Source: Cavia porcellus (Eukaryota; Chordata; Mammalia; Rodentia; Caviidae). Taken from it: 64,000 nt of DNA. Location of the stretch: positions 106,918,812 through 106,982,811 of the forward strand of contig NW_026947486.1 in the NCBI RefSeq assembly GCF_034190915.1, given 5' to 3'. Positions 35,019 through 44,479 of the stretch are shown piece by piece. The notes under the pieces are model-generated. The model worked only from the letters and a program-made list of their open reading frames with translations. It had not been told where the DNA came from and did not search any database. The first letter of the stretch is position 1; every line of letters starts with the position of its first letter. Both the position numbers and the translations under genes were made by a program.

Positions 35019-35785
35019 TGCCTGATATGGGTGTTCAAGTGGTTGAAACCACCTTTAAGGGACCGTTACCCGAAAATTCCGTGGGTCTGGTGATCGGGAG
35101 ATCCTCCACGGCCCTTCGGGGTCTCATAGTAGTCCCGGGGGTCATAGACTCAGACTACACAGGACACATTAAAATTATGGTTCAATCTCTTGTGGGTACT
35201 ATGGTAATCAATAAAGGAGACAAGATAGCGCAGCTCTTGCTGCTCCCCAGTCTCCACAAGAGATTCCCCTCAAAGCAGAAAATTAGAGAAAGTCAAGGTT
35301 TCGGTTCCTCAGGGGAAGTCTTCGAGGGACTCCATATAATACTTAATAAAAGGCCCATGCTCTCACTTAAGGTCAATGGCAAGAATATAACAGGGCTCCT
35401 AGACACAGGAGCTGACCGTTCCATTATCTCTAGAAAGGATTGGCCCTCCAACTGGCCCACCAACACTGCAGATAACACGCTGCAGGGCCTGGGGATGGTG
35501 TCAGCTCCTCAGGTTAGTGCTTCAACCCTGTTCTGGTGCGATGAGGAGGGTCATCAGGGCCATTTCCAACCATTTGTGTTGCAGTTGCCAGTGTCTCTAT
35601 GGGGAAGGGACATCCTCACTCAGATGGATGTCACGCTTACGTCAAACTGCTCCCCCCAGGCTAAGGATATACTCAGGAACCAGGGATATACCCCCGGCAA
35701 AGGCTTGGGCAATGCCCTACAGGGTCGGACATCCCCAATACCAGTAGAGAACAAAAAAGGTAGGCAAGGGCTGGGTTTTTCTTAG
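34886..35785 (+). CDS. pro: dUTPase-protease-G-patch (Pro) of young provirus
   Basis: 300 codons including the stop, read by -1 frameshift from gag; the first ATG (34985) is probably not used. Numbering starts at 34886. dUTPase motifs run from about 29 ('PGSAGVDLS') through 'GRSS' and 'VIDSDYTGHI' to the Gly-rich motif 5 'GFGSSG' at about 138, so the enzyme looks complete; it would hydrolyse dUTP to limit uracil in the cDNA. The aspartic protease has 'LLDTGADRSI' with the catalytic Asp at 173 and 'GRDIL' near its end; it matures Gag and Pol as a dimer. A G-patch follows from about 264 ('GYTPGKGLG'), a nucleic-acid-binding tail typical of betaretroviral proteases. All key residues I can check are present. 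Confidence 0.93.
   Translation, partial: RPEGAPFTGGPPPQRQDSSGWQPSTRATPGSAGVDLSVASRLILVPDMGVQVVETTFKGPLPENSVGLVIGRSSTALRGLIVVPGVIDSDYTGHIKIMVQSLVGTMVINKGDKIAQLLLLPSLHKRFPSKQKIRESQGFGSSGEVFEGLHIILNKRPMLSLKVNGKNITGLLDTGADRSIISRKDWPSNWPTNTADNTLQGLGMVSAPQVSASTLFWCDEEGHQGHFQPFVLQLPVSLWGRDILTQMDVTLTSNCSPQAKDILRNQGYTPGKGLGNALQGRTSPIPVENKKGRQGLGFS
35773..35779 (+). promoter_or_regulatory. pro-pol -1 frameshift site
   Basis: G GGT TTT in the pro frame fits the X XXY YYZ rule and lies two codons before the pro stop (TAG, 35783-35785). The -1 frame is open into reverse transcriptase. I see no strong stem just downstream, so the stimulatory structure is unclear. Confidence 0.8.
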
Positions 35786-38397
35786 GGGCCGCTGAAGAAG
35801 CTCTCCTACCCACTTCGATCAAAATCACCTGGAGGTCAAATGATCCGGTTTGGGTACCTCAGTGGCCCCTGCCTAAGGAGAAGCTATTAGCCTTGTCAGA
35901 AATAGTCAGTACACAACTTAGATTAGGACACATTAAGCCGTCAACCTCCCCATGGAACACCCCCATTTTTATAATTAAGAAAAAGTCTGGCAAGTGGAGG
36001 CTGCTCCATGATCTAAGGGTGGTCAACGCGCAGATGCAGTCCCTGGGGGCGGTCCAGAGGGGGCTGCCAGCTCTCTCAGCCATCCCTCAGTCCTGGCCAG
36101 TTTATGTTATAGATCTTAGAGACTGTTTCTTCTCAATCCCCCTGCATCCAGAGGACACTCATAGGTTCGCCTTTACTTTACCCACCATTAACCAAGAAAG
36201 CCCTGATCTCAGATACGAGTGGATAACGCTGCCCCAAGGTATGGCCAACAGTCCCACTATGTGTCAGATTTACCTTGATTCCCTACTGGCCCCCCTACGG
36301 AAATCCTTTCCCAAGATAAGATGTGTGCATTACATGGACGACCTTTTACTCAGCGGCAGGGACCCAGACATGCTAAATAATATGCTCGGCCAGTTGGTCG
36401 AGGCCCTGAGACAAGCTAATCTGCATGTTGCCCCCGACAAGATTCAGGGAGGAGAAATGGTGACCTACTTAGGCGCGAAAATCTCCCCTATGCTAGTCTC
36501 TCCACAGAAGGTCACCATTAGGACGGATGGCGTTAGGACCCTAAATGACATGCAAAAGCTATTGGGAGACATTAATTGGATTAGGCCATATTTACATATA
36601 CCAAATTCAGATCTCAAACCCCTGTTCGACCTTCTAAAGGGAGACCCAGATATAGCCTCCCACAGGAGGCTCACTCCTGAGGCAAGAGCTGCCTTACAGA
36701 GAGTGGAAAAAGCCTTAGGTGGGGCTACCTTACACAGAATTGAACCAGGGCGACCCTTTGATGTCTGTTTGCTACAGACTAGTCTACAGCCCACAGCGGT
36801 GATTTGGCAGAAAGGACCATTACTGTGGATACACCCTAAGGTCTCACCTGCAAAAGTCATAGAGCATTACCCGGAGGCAGTCGCTTCATTGGCCCTTGAA
36901 GCGCATGATAGAGCTGTCCAACATTTTGGCTCAGGACCACAAGCCATCCGAGTACCCTATACCGCCAGCCAGATCAAGACCCTGGCTGCCTGCATAGATA
37001 CATGGGCCATTCTGAGATGTGTTTTCCATGGGGATATAAGCAATCAATACCCTAAAGACCCTATCTTGTCATTTGTCACTCAGCACCCTATAATTTTTCC
37101 AAAGGTTACTGCCTCTGAGCCATTAGTCCCAGCAACTACAATATACACAGATGGCTCCAAGACGGGGATAGGCGCCTATGTGATCCTAGGCAAGCCCTCG
37201 GTTACCATACAATTTGAACCTGATCAGCCTCAGGTGGTGGAACTGCAGATCGTTAAAATGATTCTTGAACGGTTCTCAGAAGCCATTAATATTGTCTCCG
37301 ATTCTAGGTATGTGGTCAATGCTATGCAAGTGCTTGAGACTGCCGGTTTAATTAGATCCACTTCCACAGTGGCTGGGCTGTTCCTGTCTATCCAGACATT
37401 GCTTCAGAACAGACACCATAAGGTCTTCACCACCCACATAAGAGCACATACATCCCTGCCAGGGCCTATGGCACAGGGGAATGCGGCTGCTGATACTGCC
37501 ACTCGCCCGTTATGGATTTTTACCTTACTAACACCAATCGAGCGAGCCCGTGCCTTCCATGATAAGTTTCATGTCAATGCCAGGACACTAGCAAACCATT
37601 TCCATGTTTCCAGAGCAGATGCACGAGATATCGTGCGACTATGTGACTCCTGTGCCACATACAAACCTGCCATACCGATGGGAGTAAACCCTCGAGGTTT
37701 GATCCCTGGTGATGTTTGGCAGATGGACATCACACATATACAGGAGTTTGGGACTCTTAAATATGTTCATGTTTCCACAGACACCTGTTCTCACGTCATA
37801 TTCGCAACAGCAGAAACAGGTAAAAAAGTGTCTAATGTGATCAATCATTGCCTGGCGGCTTGGGCCGCATGGGGCAAACCAAAAATATTAAAAACTGATA
37901 ATGGACCAGCCTATATAGGCAAAGCCTTCAATGAGTTCTGCAAAATGATGGAGGTTCAATTAAAACATGGTATCCCATACAATCCCCAAGGTCAAGGAAT
38001 CATTGAGAGGGCTCATAGAAGCCTCAAAGAAATTTTACAAAAACAAAAAGGGGGAGTAGGCCAAGGCCTGGCCCCAAAGGCACGATTATCCATGGCACTA
38101 TTCACACACAATTTTTTAAATTTAAATAATGATAATTGCTCCCCAGCCGTGGAGCACTGCAACCCTTCCCCCAACCATAAAGGGTGGGTGAAGTGGAAAG
38201 ATGTCCTGACAGGACAATGGATGGGCCCGGATCCAGTGGTCAGCTGGAACCGAGGCGCGGTTTGTGTTTTCCCACAGGAATCGGGACGAGAACCACTGTG
38301 GGTACCGGAGAGACTGACACGGGCGACAAAGCCCTCGACTGAAGATCAGACCTGCCCTACCGGAGATCCATCACAGACCAACCAACAAGATGAATAG
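35779..38397 (+). CDS. pol: Pol: reverse transcriptase, RNase H, integrase
   Basis: 872 residues read by -1 frameshift from pro; the first ATG at 35893 is inside RT. Numbering starts at 35779. In RT, a catalytic Asp is at 112 ('VIDLRDCFF') and YMDD at 185-188. RNase H has Asp458 ('YTDGS'), Glu488, Asp508 ('VSDSRYV') and a later 'NAAADTAT' Asp. The integrase amino end has His and Cys residues of an HHCC zinc site ('RLCDSCA'). Its core has Asp650 ('QMDITHI'), Asp707 ('KTDNGPAY') and Glu743 ('GIIERAHR'), giving the canonical D,D(35)E spacing. The carboxy end has the Trp-rich betaretroviral block 'GPDPVVSWNRG'. Length is normal for the class and I see no stop or lost catalytic residue. Confidence 0.95.
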   Translation, partial: FLGAAEEALLPTSIKITWRSNDPVWVPQWPLPKEKLLALSEIVSTQLRLGHIKPSTSPWNTPIFIIKKKSGKWRLLHDLRVVNAQMQSLGAVQRGLPALSAIPQSWPVYVIDLRDCFFSIPLHPEDTHRFAFTLPTINQESPDLRYEWITLPQGMANSPTMCQIYLDSLLAPLRKSFPKIRCVHYMDDLLLSGRDPDMLNNMLGQLVEALRQANLHVAPDKIQGGEMVTYLGAKISPMLVSPQKVTIRTDGVRTLNDMQKLLGDINWIRPYLHIPNSDLKPLFDLLKGDPDIASHRRLTPEARAALQRVEKALGGATLHRIEPGRPFDVCLLQTSLQPTAVIWQKGPLLWIHPKVSPAKVIEHYPEAVASLALEAHDRAVQHFGSGPQAIRVPYTASQIKTLAACIDTWAILRCVFHGDISNQYPKDPILSFVTQHPIIFPKVTASEPLVPATTIYTDGSKTGIGAYVILGKPSVTIQFEPDQPQVVELQIVKMILERFSEAINIVSDSRYVVNAMQVLETAGLIRSTSTVAGLFLSIQTLLQNRHHKVFTTHIRAHTSLPGPMAQGNAAADTATRPLWIFTLLTPIERARAFHDKFHVNARTLANHFHVSRADARDIVRLCDSCATYKPAIPMGVNPRGLIPGDVWQMDITHIQEFGTLKYVHVSTDTCSHVIFATAETGKKVSNVINHCLAAWAAWGKPKILKTDNGPAYIGKAFNEFCKMMEVQLKHGIPYNPQGQGIIERAHRSLKEILQKQKGGVGQGLAPKARLSMALFTHNFLNLNNDNCSPAVEHCNPSPNHKGWVKWKDVLTGQWMGPDPVVSWNRGAVCVFPQESGREPLWVPERLTRATKPSTEDQTCPTGDPSQTNQQDE
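38260..38277 (+). promoter_or_regulatory. Candidate splice acceptor near end of pol
   Basis: TTTGTGTTTTCCCACAG|G is a good pyrimidine-rich 3' splice site in the position where simple retroviruses splice to env. With the donor at 33213 it would give a short spliced RNA, although no env follows. Confidence 0.5.
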
Positions 38398-38518
38398 AAA
38401 TAGCGGTAGCCCGAAATGGACAAGAAGATCCTCAGGCATATGCATGGCTCGCTCGCCTAGCCTACGACCGAGTCTAGGGACGGTGAGCTTCCCACACTCC
38501 TCCTCTAAAAAATTATGA
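38390..38518 (+). CDS. Short Arg/Ser-rich ORF where env would start
   Basis: A 42-codon open frame whose ATG overlaps the last codons of pol in another frame, as env often does in betaretroviruses. The product is rich in Ser, Arg and Pro, with basic clusters ('PKWTRRSSG'), has no membrane segment and resembles nothing I can name. It may be the amino-terminal leftover of an env leader, a small new product of a spliced RNA, or non-functional. It is identified from position, not from homology. Confidence 0.3.
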   Translation: MNRNSGSPKWTRRSSGICMARSPSLRPSLGTVSFPHSSSKKL

Positions 38519-38877
38519 TATAGCTGGGTAGGAGAGTCAATGACGGGTAAGAGCGTACTCCCCCAGTGCGACTCAACCTAAGCCAGGCCCTACCCCATCC
38601 TGCACGTAAGCCGCTGGACTGTTAGACGCTGCCCAGGTCTAAATTTCTCTCCGAGGGGATTTCTTTACGGAGAGGAAATGAGTGCAAGCTTGTGTGCATC
38701 CAGGTTCCGTCCAGTTTGTGCCTGGCCCTAGAAAAAGGACGAGGGCCTCAGGGCCTTGGCAGACCATGGGACGGCCGACCAGGGTCTAAGCCAAGGACCT
38801 ACGGTGGGCCTACGCATAGGGCATAAGCCTCTGCACCCAGTCCAGGAGGGCCTACGATGCGCACATTCATAAAAAAT
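38519..38877 (+). other. Env-less spacer
   Basis: About 360 bp with no open frame of note. Retroelements of this kind can keep RNA export or packaging signals here; I see no specific one. It ends in the A-rich run leading to the polypurine tract. Confidence 0.6.
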
Positions 38878-38891
38878 AAAAAAGGGGGAGA
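38878..38891 (+). promoter_or_regulatory. Polypurine tract
   Basis: AAAAAAGGGGGAGA directly before the TG of the 3' LTR, the primer for plus-strand DNA synthesis. Uninterrupted by pyrimidines. Confidence 0.93.
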
Positions 38892-39313
38892 TGTTGGGAG
38901 CCGCAGCCCCGAGCCCGGTCGCCTCACTTGGCGGACGTGAGGCCTGTAGTAAAGAGTAAAGCCTGAGGTAGATTACCCCTCCCATCGAGCACGTTAGTTT
39001 CCTGCTTACCGCGTAAGCAACCCGCTCAACAATATAGTCTGCCTGGCAACTGATGATGTTAGCCAATCAGCTTGCCTTGCTTACTTTAACATGATTGGAC
39101 ACTGTATCCGTATATATACTGGTGCCACCCCTGGGGGGGAAGAAGAAGCCCGGAAGTAGAAGCCCAGAAGGAGCCGCGGGGAGCGGACCAAAGGAGGCTT
39201 CGGCTGGGAGCGATCCCAGGGCAGGCTGTACGGAGAAGGAAAATAAAAGAAAAGGTTGTCCACTGCCAGACTTTGTCGTGTGTCCTTCCTGCCGGCCGGG
39301 AGCGACATCGACA
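38892..39313 (+). repeat. 3' LTR of young provirus
   Basis: 422 bp, read base by base against 32715-33136 without finding a mismatch. It carries the same CCAAT, TATA-like, ETS-type and AATAAA elements. It supplies the transcript 3' end and could also drive transcription into the L1 body downstream. Confidence 0.95.
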
Positions 39314-39319
39314 GGCGAC
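39314..39319 (+). repeat. Target-site duplication, right copy
   Basis: GGCGAC, identical to 32709-32714. Confidence 0.93.
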
Positions 39320-39411
39320 CAGAGTCCCAGGAGCTGAGGGCATAGAAGAGGATTTCCAACAAACCCTGGGGAAGCCTTGGAATAACACTTGAAACAAAGA
39401 AATATAGGAAA

Positions 39412-40405
39412 ATGACAAAAGGAAAGACAAGATTACAATCTCAAACCTCCAGCCCATCCCAAGAAACCTTAGGAGTGATGTATACAGAAGAAAATATATG
39501 CCATACACCTTAAATATTGGACATAATAGCAACTGAAATAAAGAAGCAACTCTGAGAAGCTTTAAAGGATTCAAACTAGAAATAGTCTGCCAGGTAAAAA
39601 AAGAAATGAAGGAGATGCTGAACATATCTAAAGAAGATATAGTTAAAAAATTGGAGGAATTAAACAAAAAGATAGAATCCCTGGACGAACAATATAAGAA
39701 ACAAACAGAATACATAAAGCAGATGCAAAGAGACATACAGGAAATCAAAATTCCATTGAAAGTTGTAAAAACTGCCTCAATGAAAGTGAAGGTAGAATTT
39801 CAGATCCCAAAGACAAGATTGCAGCTAGTGAACAGGAAAGGAAAGATCTTTTAAAAATAACAAGGAATCAGGAAATAACAATTCAACAACTGCAAGATGA
39901 TGCAAAGAAAAACAAACTAAGATTGATAGGGATAAATGGAAAAGAAGGAGACAACATAAAGGATGTCAAGAGGATATTTAGAGAAGTAATAGATGAAAAT
40001 TTCCCAAACATGAGATTGGAAACTGATATCATGATCAGTGAAGCATATAGAACTCCAAATAGTCATAATCAAAATAAAACTACACCCAGACGTACAATAA
40101 TCACCATCCCAGAGATCCAATATAATAACAGAATATTAAAAGCTGTCAGAGAGAAAAGATAGATCACTCATAAAGGAAAACCTATCAGAGTCACAGCAGA
40201 CTTCTCACCACAAACAATAAAGGCAAGAAGAGCATGGAGTGAAGTATTTCAGATTGTAAAGGAAAATGATTTCCAACCTAGACTGATGTACCCTGTAAAA
40301 CTGTCCTTCAAAATCAATGGAGAAATAAGATACTTCATGACAAAGAACAGCTGAATAGCTTCATGATCACCAAGCCAACCCTGCAAAGAATACTGAAAGA
40401 CACTT
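39412..40405 (+). pseudogene. L1 ORF1 remnant
   Basis: The likely start ATG is at 39412, followed by an early stop. Open pieces remain at 39606-39854, with a coiled-coil pattern ('EELNKKIESLDEQYKKQ'), and at 39923-40162, where the RNA-binding domain text 'NFPNMRLETDIMISEAYRT' is recognisable. ORF1p normally forms a trimeric RNA-binding chaperone. This copy has several stops and shifts and cannot make it. It is separated from its own 5' UTR start by the provirus. Confidence 0.8.
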
Positions 40406-40689
40406 AGGAAAAAAACCACGAAGCAAAGGAGACAATTAAACAGAACAGAAAGAAAGAGATGCAACAGCAGAAAGATAACATGTCAATGATAAACCAACAT
40501 ATAACAACAGTTATAATCATTAATGTAAATGGTCTCAATGCAACAATTAAAAGAAACAGACTGGCAGAATGGATCAAGAACAAACATCCCAACCATAAGC
40601 TGTCTACAAGAAACCGATCTAACCCAAAAGGATACTCACAGACTGAAAGTCAAAGGATGAAAAAAAAAAGTTGATGAGCAACCTATTGG

Positions 40690-40776
40690 GGCTGGAAATT
40701 TAGCTCAGCGGCATAAGAACCTGCCTTGGAAGCAGGCGGTTGTGAGTTCGATCCCTGGTACCAATTTTTAAAAAAA
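40690..40776 (+). repeat. ID-type SINE inside L1 ORF2
   Basis: GGGGCTGGAAATTTAGCTCA opens a tRNA-derived body with box B-like 'gagttcgatccctggtacc' and a short A-rich tail. It interrupts endonuclease-coding sequence of the L1 and so is younger than it. It is not a tRNA gene, since the ends do not form an acceptor stem. Confidence 0.85.
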
Positions 40777-40953
40777 GTTGGCGAAAGTCAAAGCATGGAA
40801 AACAATACTTCATGCAACAGGAACCCAAAAAAAGCGGGGGTAGCTATTCTGTTTGCAGACAATGTGAACTTCAAACCAATATTGGTCAGAAGAGTTAAAG
40901 AATGTCACTACATTCTGGTTAGGGGAAAACTTCAAGAGGAAGAGATAACTATC

Positions 40954-40955
<2 letters not shown>

Positions 40956-40999
<44 letters not shown>
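40956..40999. repeat. (TA)n microsatellite inside L1 ORF2
   Basis: About 21 TA units expanded within endonuclease-coding sequence. The run of alternating Tyr and Ile in the translated frame is an artefact of it. Confidence 0.95.
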
Positions 41000-41001
<2 letters not shown>

Positions 41002-43358
41002 ACAAATTCCAGAGCACCCAGTTATACAAAACAAGTACCAACAGAATTGAAAAACCAAATTAGCAGTAACATAATTGTAACAGGAGACTTTAACATACCA
41101 TTGATACCAAGGGACAGATCAACCAGACAGAAAATCAGCAAAGAAATAACAGAACTGAATCACACCTGTGAACAAATGGACTTGATAGACATATACAGAG
41201 TGTTCCATTTAACATCATCAGAATACACATTCTTTTTAGCAGTACATGGATCATTCTCAAAAATAGACCATATATTAGCTCACAGAACGTATTTAAATGC
41301 AAAAGAGTTGAAATTATCCCTTGAATGTTATCAGATCATAGCACCATGAAATTAGAAATTAATGATAAAAGATATTGCAAAAATCCCACAAACAAATGGA
41401 AATTGAGTAATCAATCAGTGGATCACAGGGGAAACTGAAGAAGAAATTAAACAATATCTACAAGCAAAACGAAAATACAAATACAACTTACTGGAATCTG
41501 TGGGATGCAATGAAAGTGGTCCTCAGAGGAAAATTTATTGCACTGAGTTCCCACGCCAGTAAAACCAAATGAATACAAATAAATAACCTGGTGGTACACC
41601 TCAAACATCTAGAAAAAGAAGAGAAAGTCAAGCCCAAAGCCTAAAGAAGAGAGGAAATTATAAAAGTCAGAGCAGAATTTAATGCAACAGAGACTAAGAA
41701 GACAATCCAAAGAATCAATGAATCAATGAGTAGGTTCTTTCAAAGAATAAATGAAATTGATAAGCCCTTAGCCAACCTTATTTTAAAAAGGGAAGAAAAA
41801 GCTCAGATTCATACAGTAAGTAAGGAATGAAAAAGGCATAATCACTACAGACTCTGTAGAAATGCAGAAGATCATCAACACCTATTTTGAAAATCACTGC
41901 TCTCATAGGTTTGATAACACAGAACACATAGACAGATTCCTAGAAATGTATGAAGTACCAAACCTAGGTCAAGAAGATGTAAAACTGCTGAATAACCCAA
42001 TATTTATTAATGAAATAGAAAATGTAAATAAGTCCTTACCTACAAAGAAGAGCCCAGGCCCAGAGAGATTCACTGCAGAATTCTACAAAAAGTACAAAGA
42101 AGACTTAATGCCAACACTCTTTAAACTCTTCAATGAAATTCAAAGGGAAGCAATCCTTCCCAAGTCATTCCTGGAAGCAAATATTACTCTAGTACCAAAA
42201 TCTGAAAAACTAAAAGAAGAACTGTAGGCCAATCTCCCTAATGAACACAGATGCAAAAATCCTCAATAAAATATTGGCAAATAGGATGCAGCAAATTATC
42301 AAGAAGATTATACACGATGACCAAGTGGGATTATCGCAGGCATGCGGGGATGCTTTAACATACATAAATCAACAAATGTAATCCAACACATCAATAAAGC
42401 CAAAAGTTAGAATCACGTGATCATTCCTATAGATGCACAAAAAGGTTTTGATAAAGTTCAACATTCATTTATGATAAGAACCTTACAGAAAACTGGAATA
42501 GATGGTCTTTACCTCAATATAATAAAGGCCGTCTATGACAAACCAACAGCCAGTATCATACTAAATGGCCAAAAATTGAAGGCCTTTACAGGCACAGGAC
42601 AAGGATGTCCCTTATCACTGCTCCTATTTTATATAGTACTGGAAATATTGGCCAGAGCGATTAGACAAGAGAGAGAAATAAAAAGGGTAAAGATAGGAAA
42701 AGAAGAAGTTACATTATTAATTGCAGATGACATGATACTCTACATAGAAGACCCCCAAATCTCCATTGAATGTTTCTTAGGTATAATAAATAAATTCAGC
42801 AATGTAGCTGGATACAAAATCAATACTAAAAAATCAATAGCATTCCTATACGCTAACAACAAAATCACTGACAGAGAAATAAGAGAAGCTGCATCCTTCA
42901 CACTAGCAACCAAAAAAATGAAATATTTAGGATTTACTCTCACGAAAGAAGTGAAAGACTTATACAGGGAAAATTATAATACACTGAAAAAAGAAATTGA
43001 AGACAATCTCAGAAAATGGAAAGACATCCCTTGCTCATGGATAGAAAGAATAAATATTTTGAAATTGGCCATTCTCCCAAAACTGTTATACAGATTCAAT
43101 GCAATCCCAATAAAAATACAATCAACATACCTCATAGAACTAGAGAAATCACTCCTGAAATTCATCTGGAGCGAGACGAGACATAGAATTGCAAAGACAG
43201 TTCTAAGCAACAAAGGCAAGGCAGGAGGCATCACAATCCCTGACTTGAAGTTATACTACAAAGCAAACATAGTAAAATCAACATGGTGCTGCAATCAAAA
43301 CAGAATCAAAGGTCAATGGGATAGATCAGAAGATACAACCACAACTACAAACACACTC

Positions 43359-43462
43359 AACCACCTTATCTTTTTTTTTTAATTTTATTTAAGAGGAAAA
43401 AGAGAAAAACACAAAACAAAACAAAGCAGTGTAAGGTTACACATAATAACCACCTTATCTTT
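43359..43462 (-). mobile_element. 74-bp antisense L1 stub with target duplication
   Basis: AACCACCTTATCTTT occurs at 43359-43373 and again at 43448-43462. Between them (43374-43447) lie the remaining Ts of a poly(T) and the reverse complement of the very end of an L1 3' UTR ('aattttatttaagaggaaaa'). It is an extremely 5'-truncated L1 insertion in the host L1's ORF2. Confidence 0.92.
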
Positions 43463-44479
43463 GATAAAGGAGCCACACAGGTTCACTGGAAGAGTGACAG
43501 CCTATTTAATAAATGCTGTAGGAAAAACTGGCTCTCCATATGCTGAAAACTAAAACTAGACCCATGCCTATCACCATGTACTAAAATAAAATCTAAATGG
43601 ATAAACGATCTGAATATTAAAGCAGAAACACTAAATCTATTGGAAGATAAAGTGGGTAAAAACCTTCAAGACATAGGAGTAGGTAGAGAATTCCTGAACA
43701 GGAATCAAACCACATGGGAAATACTTCCCAGAATCAATAACTGGGATCACTTCTTATTAAAAGTTTCTGCACATCAAAAGAAATCTATAGCATAGTGAAA
43801 AGAAAACCCACAAACTAGGAAAAAATCTTAGTGAACTGTCCTTCAGACAAAGGACTTCTGTCTAAAACATATAAAGAATTTAAAAAAAACCCCAGACCCC
43901 CAAAATTCAAAGACCCAATCCAAAAATGGGCATCTGAGATGAATACACAATTCTCAGATGAAGAAATGCAAATGGAAAATAAATACATGAAAAATGTTCA
44001 TCATTATTAGTCATTAGAGAAATGCAAATTGAAACAACACTGAGATTCCATCTCACCCCAGAAAGAATGGTCAGGATCAAGAAAACCACCACCAACAAAT
44101 GCTTGGAGAGGCTGTGGGGTAAAAAGAACTCACCTGCACTGTTGGTGGGAGTGTAGAATGGGGCAACCATTGTGGAGGTCAACCTGGAGATTTCTCAAAA
44201 AAGCTGGGATTGGAATTCCCATTTTTCCAGCTATTCCACTTCTAGGCATATTCCCAGAAGAACTGAAAGCATCATAGCACAGTGATATGTGTGCACCTAT
44301 GTTTATAGCAGCACAATTTATAATAGCCAGATCTTGGAAACAAGCTAAGTGTCCATCAACTGAGGAACTGATAAAAAAGATTTGGTATTTTTATATGGTG
44401 GAGTGCTACTCAGCTATAAAAAATGATCAGATTGAGATATTTATAAATAAATGGGCGCAGCTTTAGACCATACTCTTAA

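Larger units (their letters stand above)
32715..39313 (+). mobile_element. Young, coding-intact, env-less IAP-like provirus
   Basis: A complete 6.6-kb class II endogenous retrovirus: 5' LTR, primer-binding site, leader, gag, pro, pol, a short env-less spacer, polypurine tract and 3' LTR. The LTRs are the same length (422 bp) and I find no difference between them. gag, pro and pol are each open from end to end and are linked by two -1 frameshift sites. The LTR start TGTTGGGAGCCGC, the missing env and the class II layout all recall rodent intracisternal A particles. It is richer in GC and CpG than the surroundings. Mobility is inferred, not shown. Confidence 0.95.

Noticed and set aside
38398..38891. 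A hidden env gene
   Set aside because: The space is under 500 bp and no open frame with a signal peptide, surface or membrane-spanning part exists.
39086..39748. 220-codon minus-strand open frame
   Set aside because: It spans the 3' LTR, the insertion junction and antisense L1 5' UTR/ORF1, so it is a composite of unrelated pieces.
40690..40765. tRNA-like sequence with box A and box B
   Set aside because: It has an A-rich tail, interrupts L1 and cannot form a proper acceptor stem, so it is an ID SINE, not a tRNA gene.
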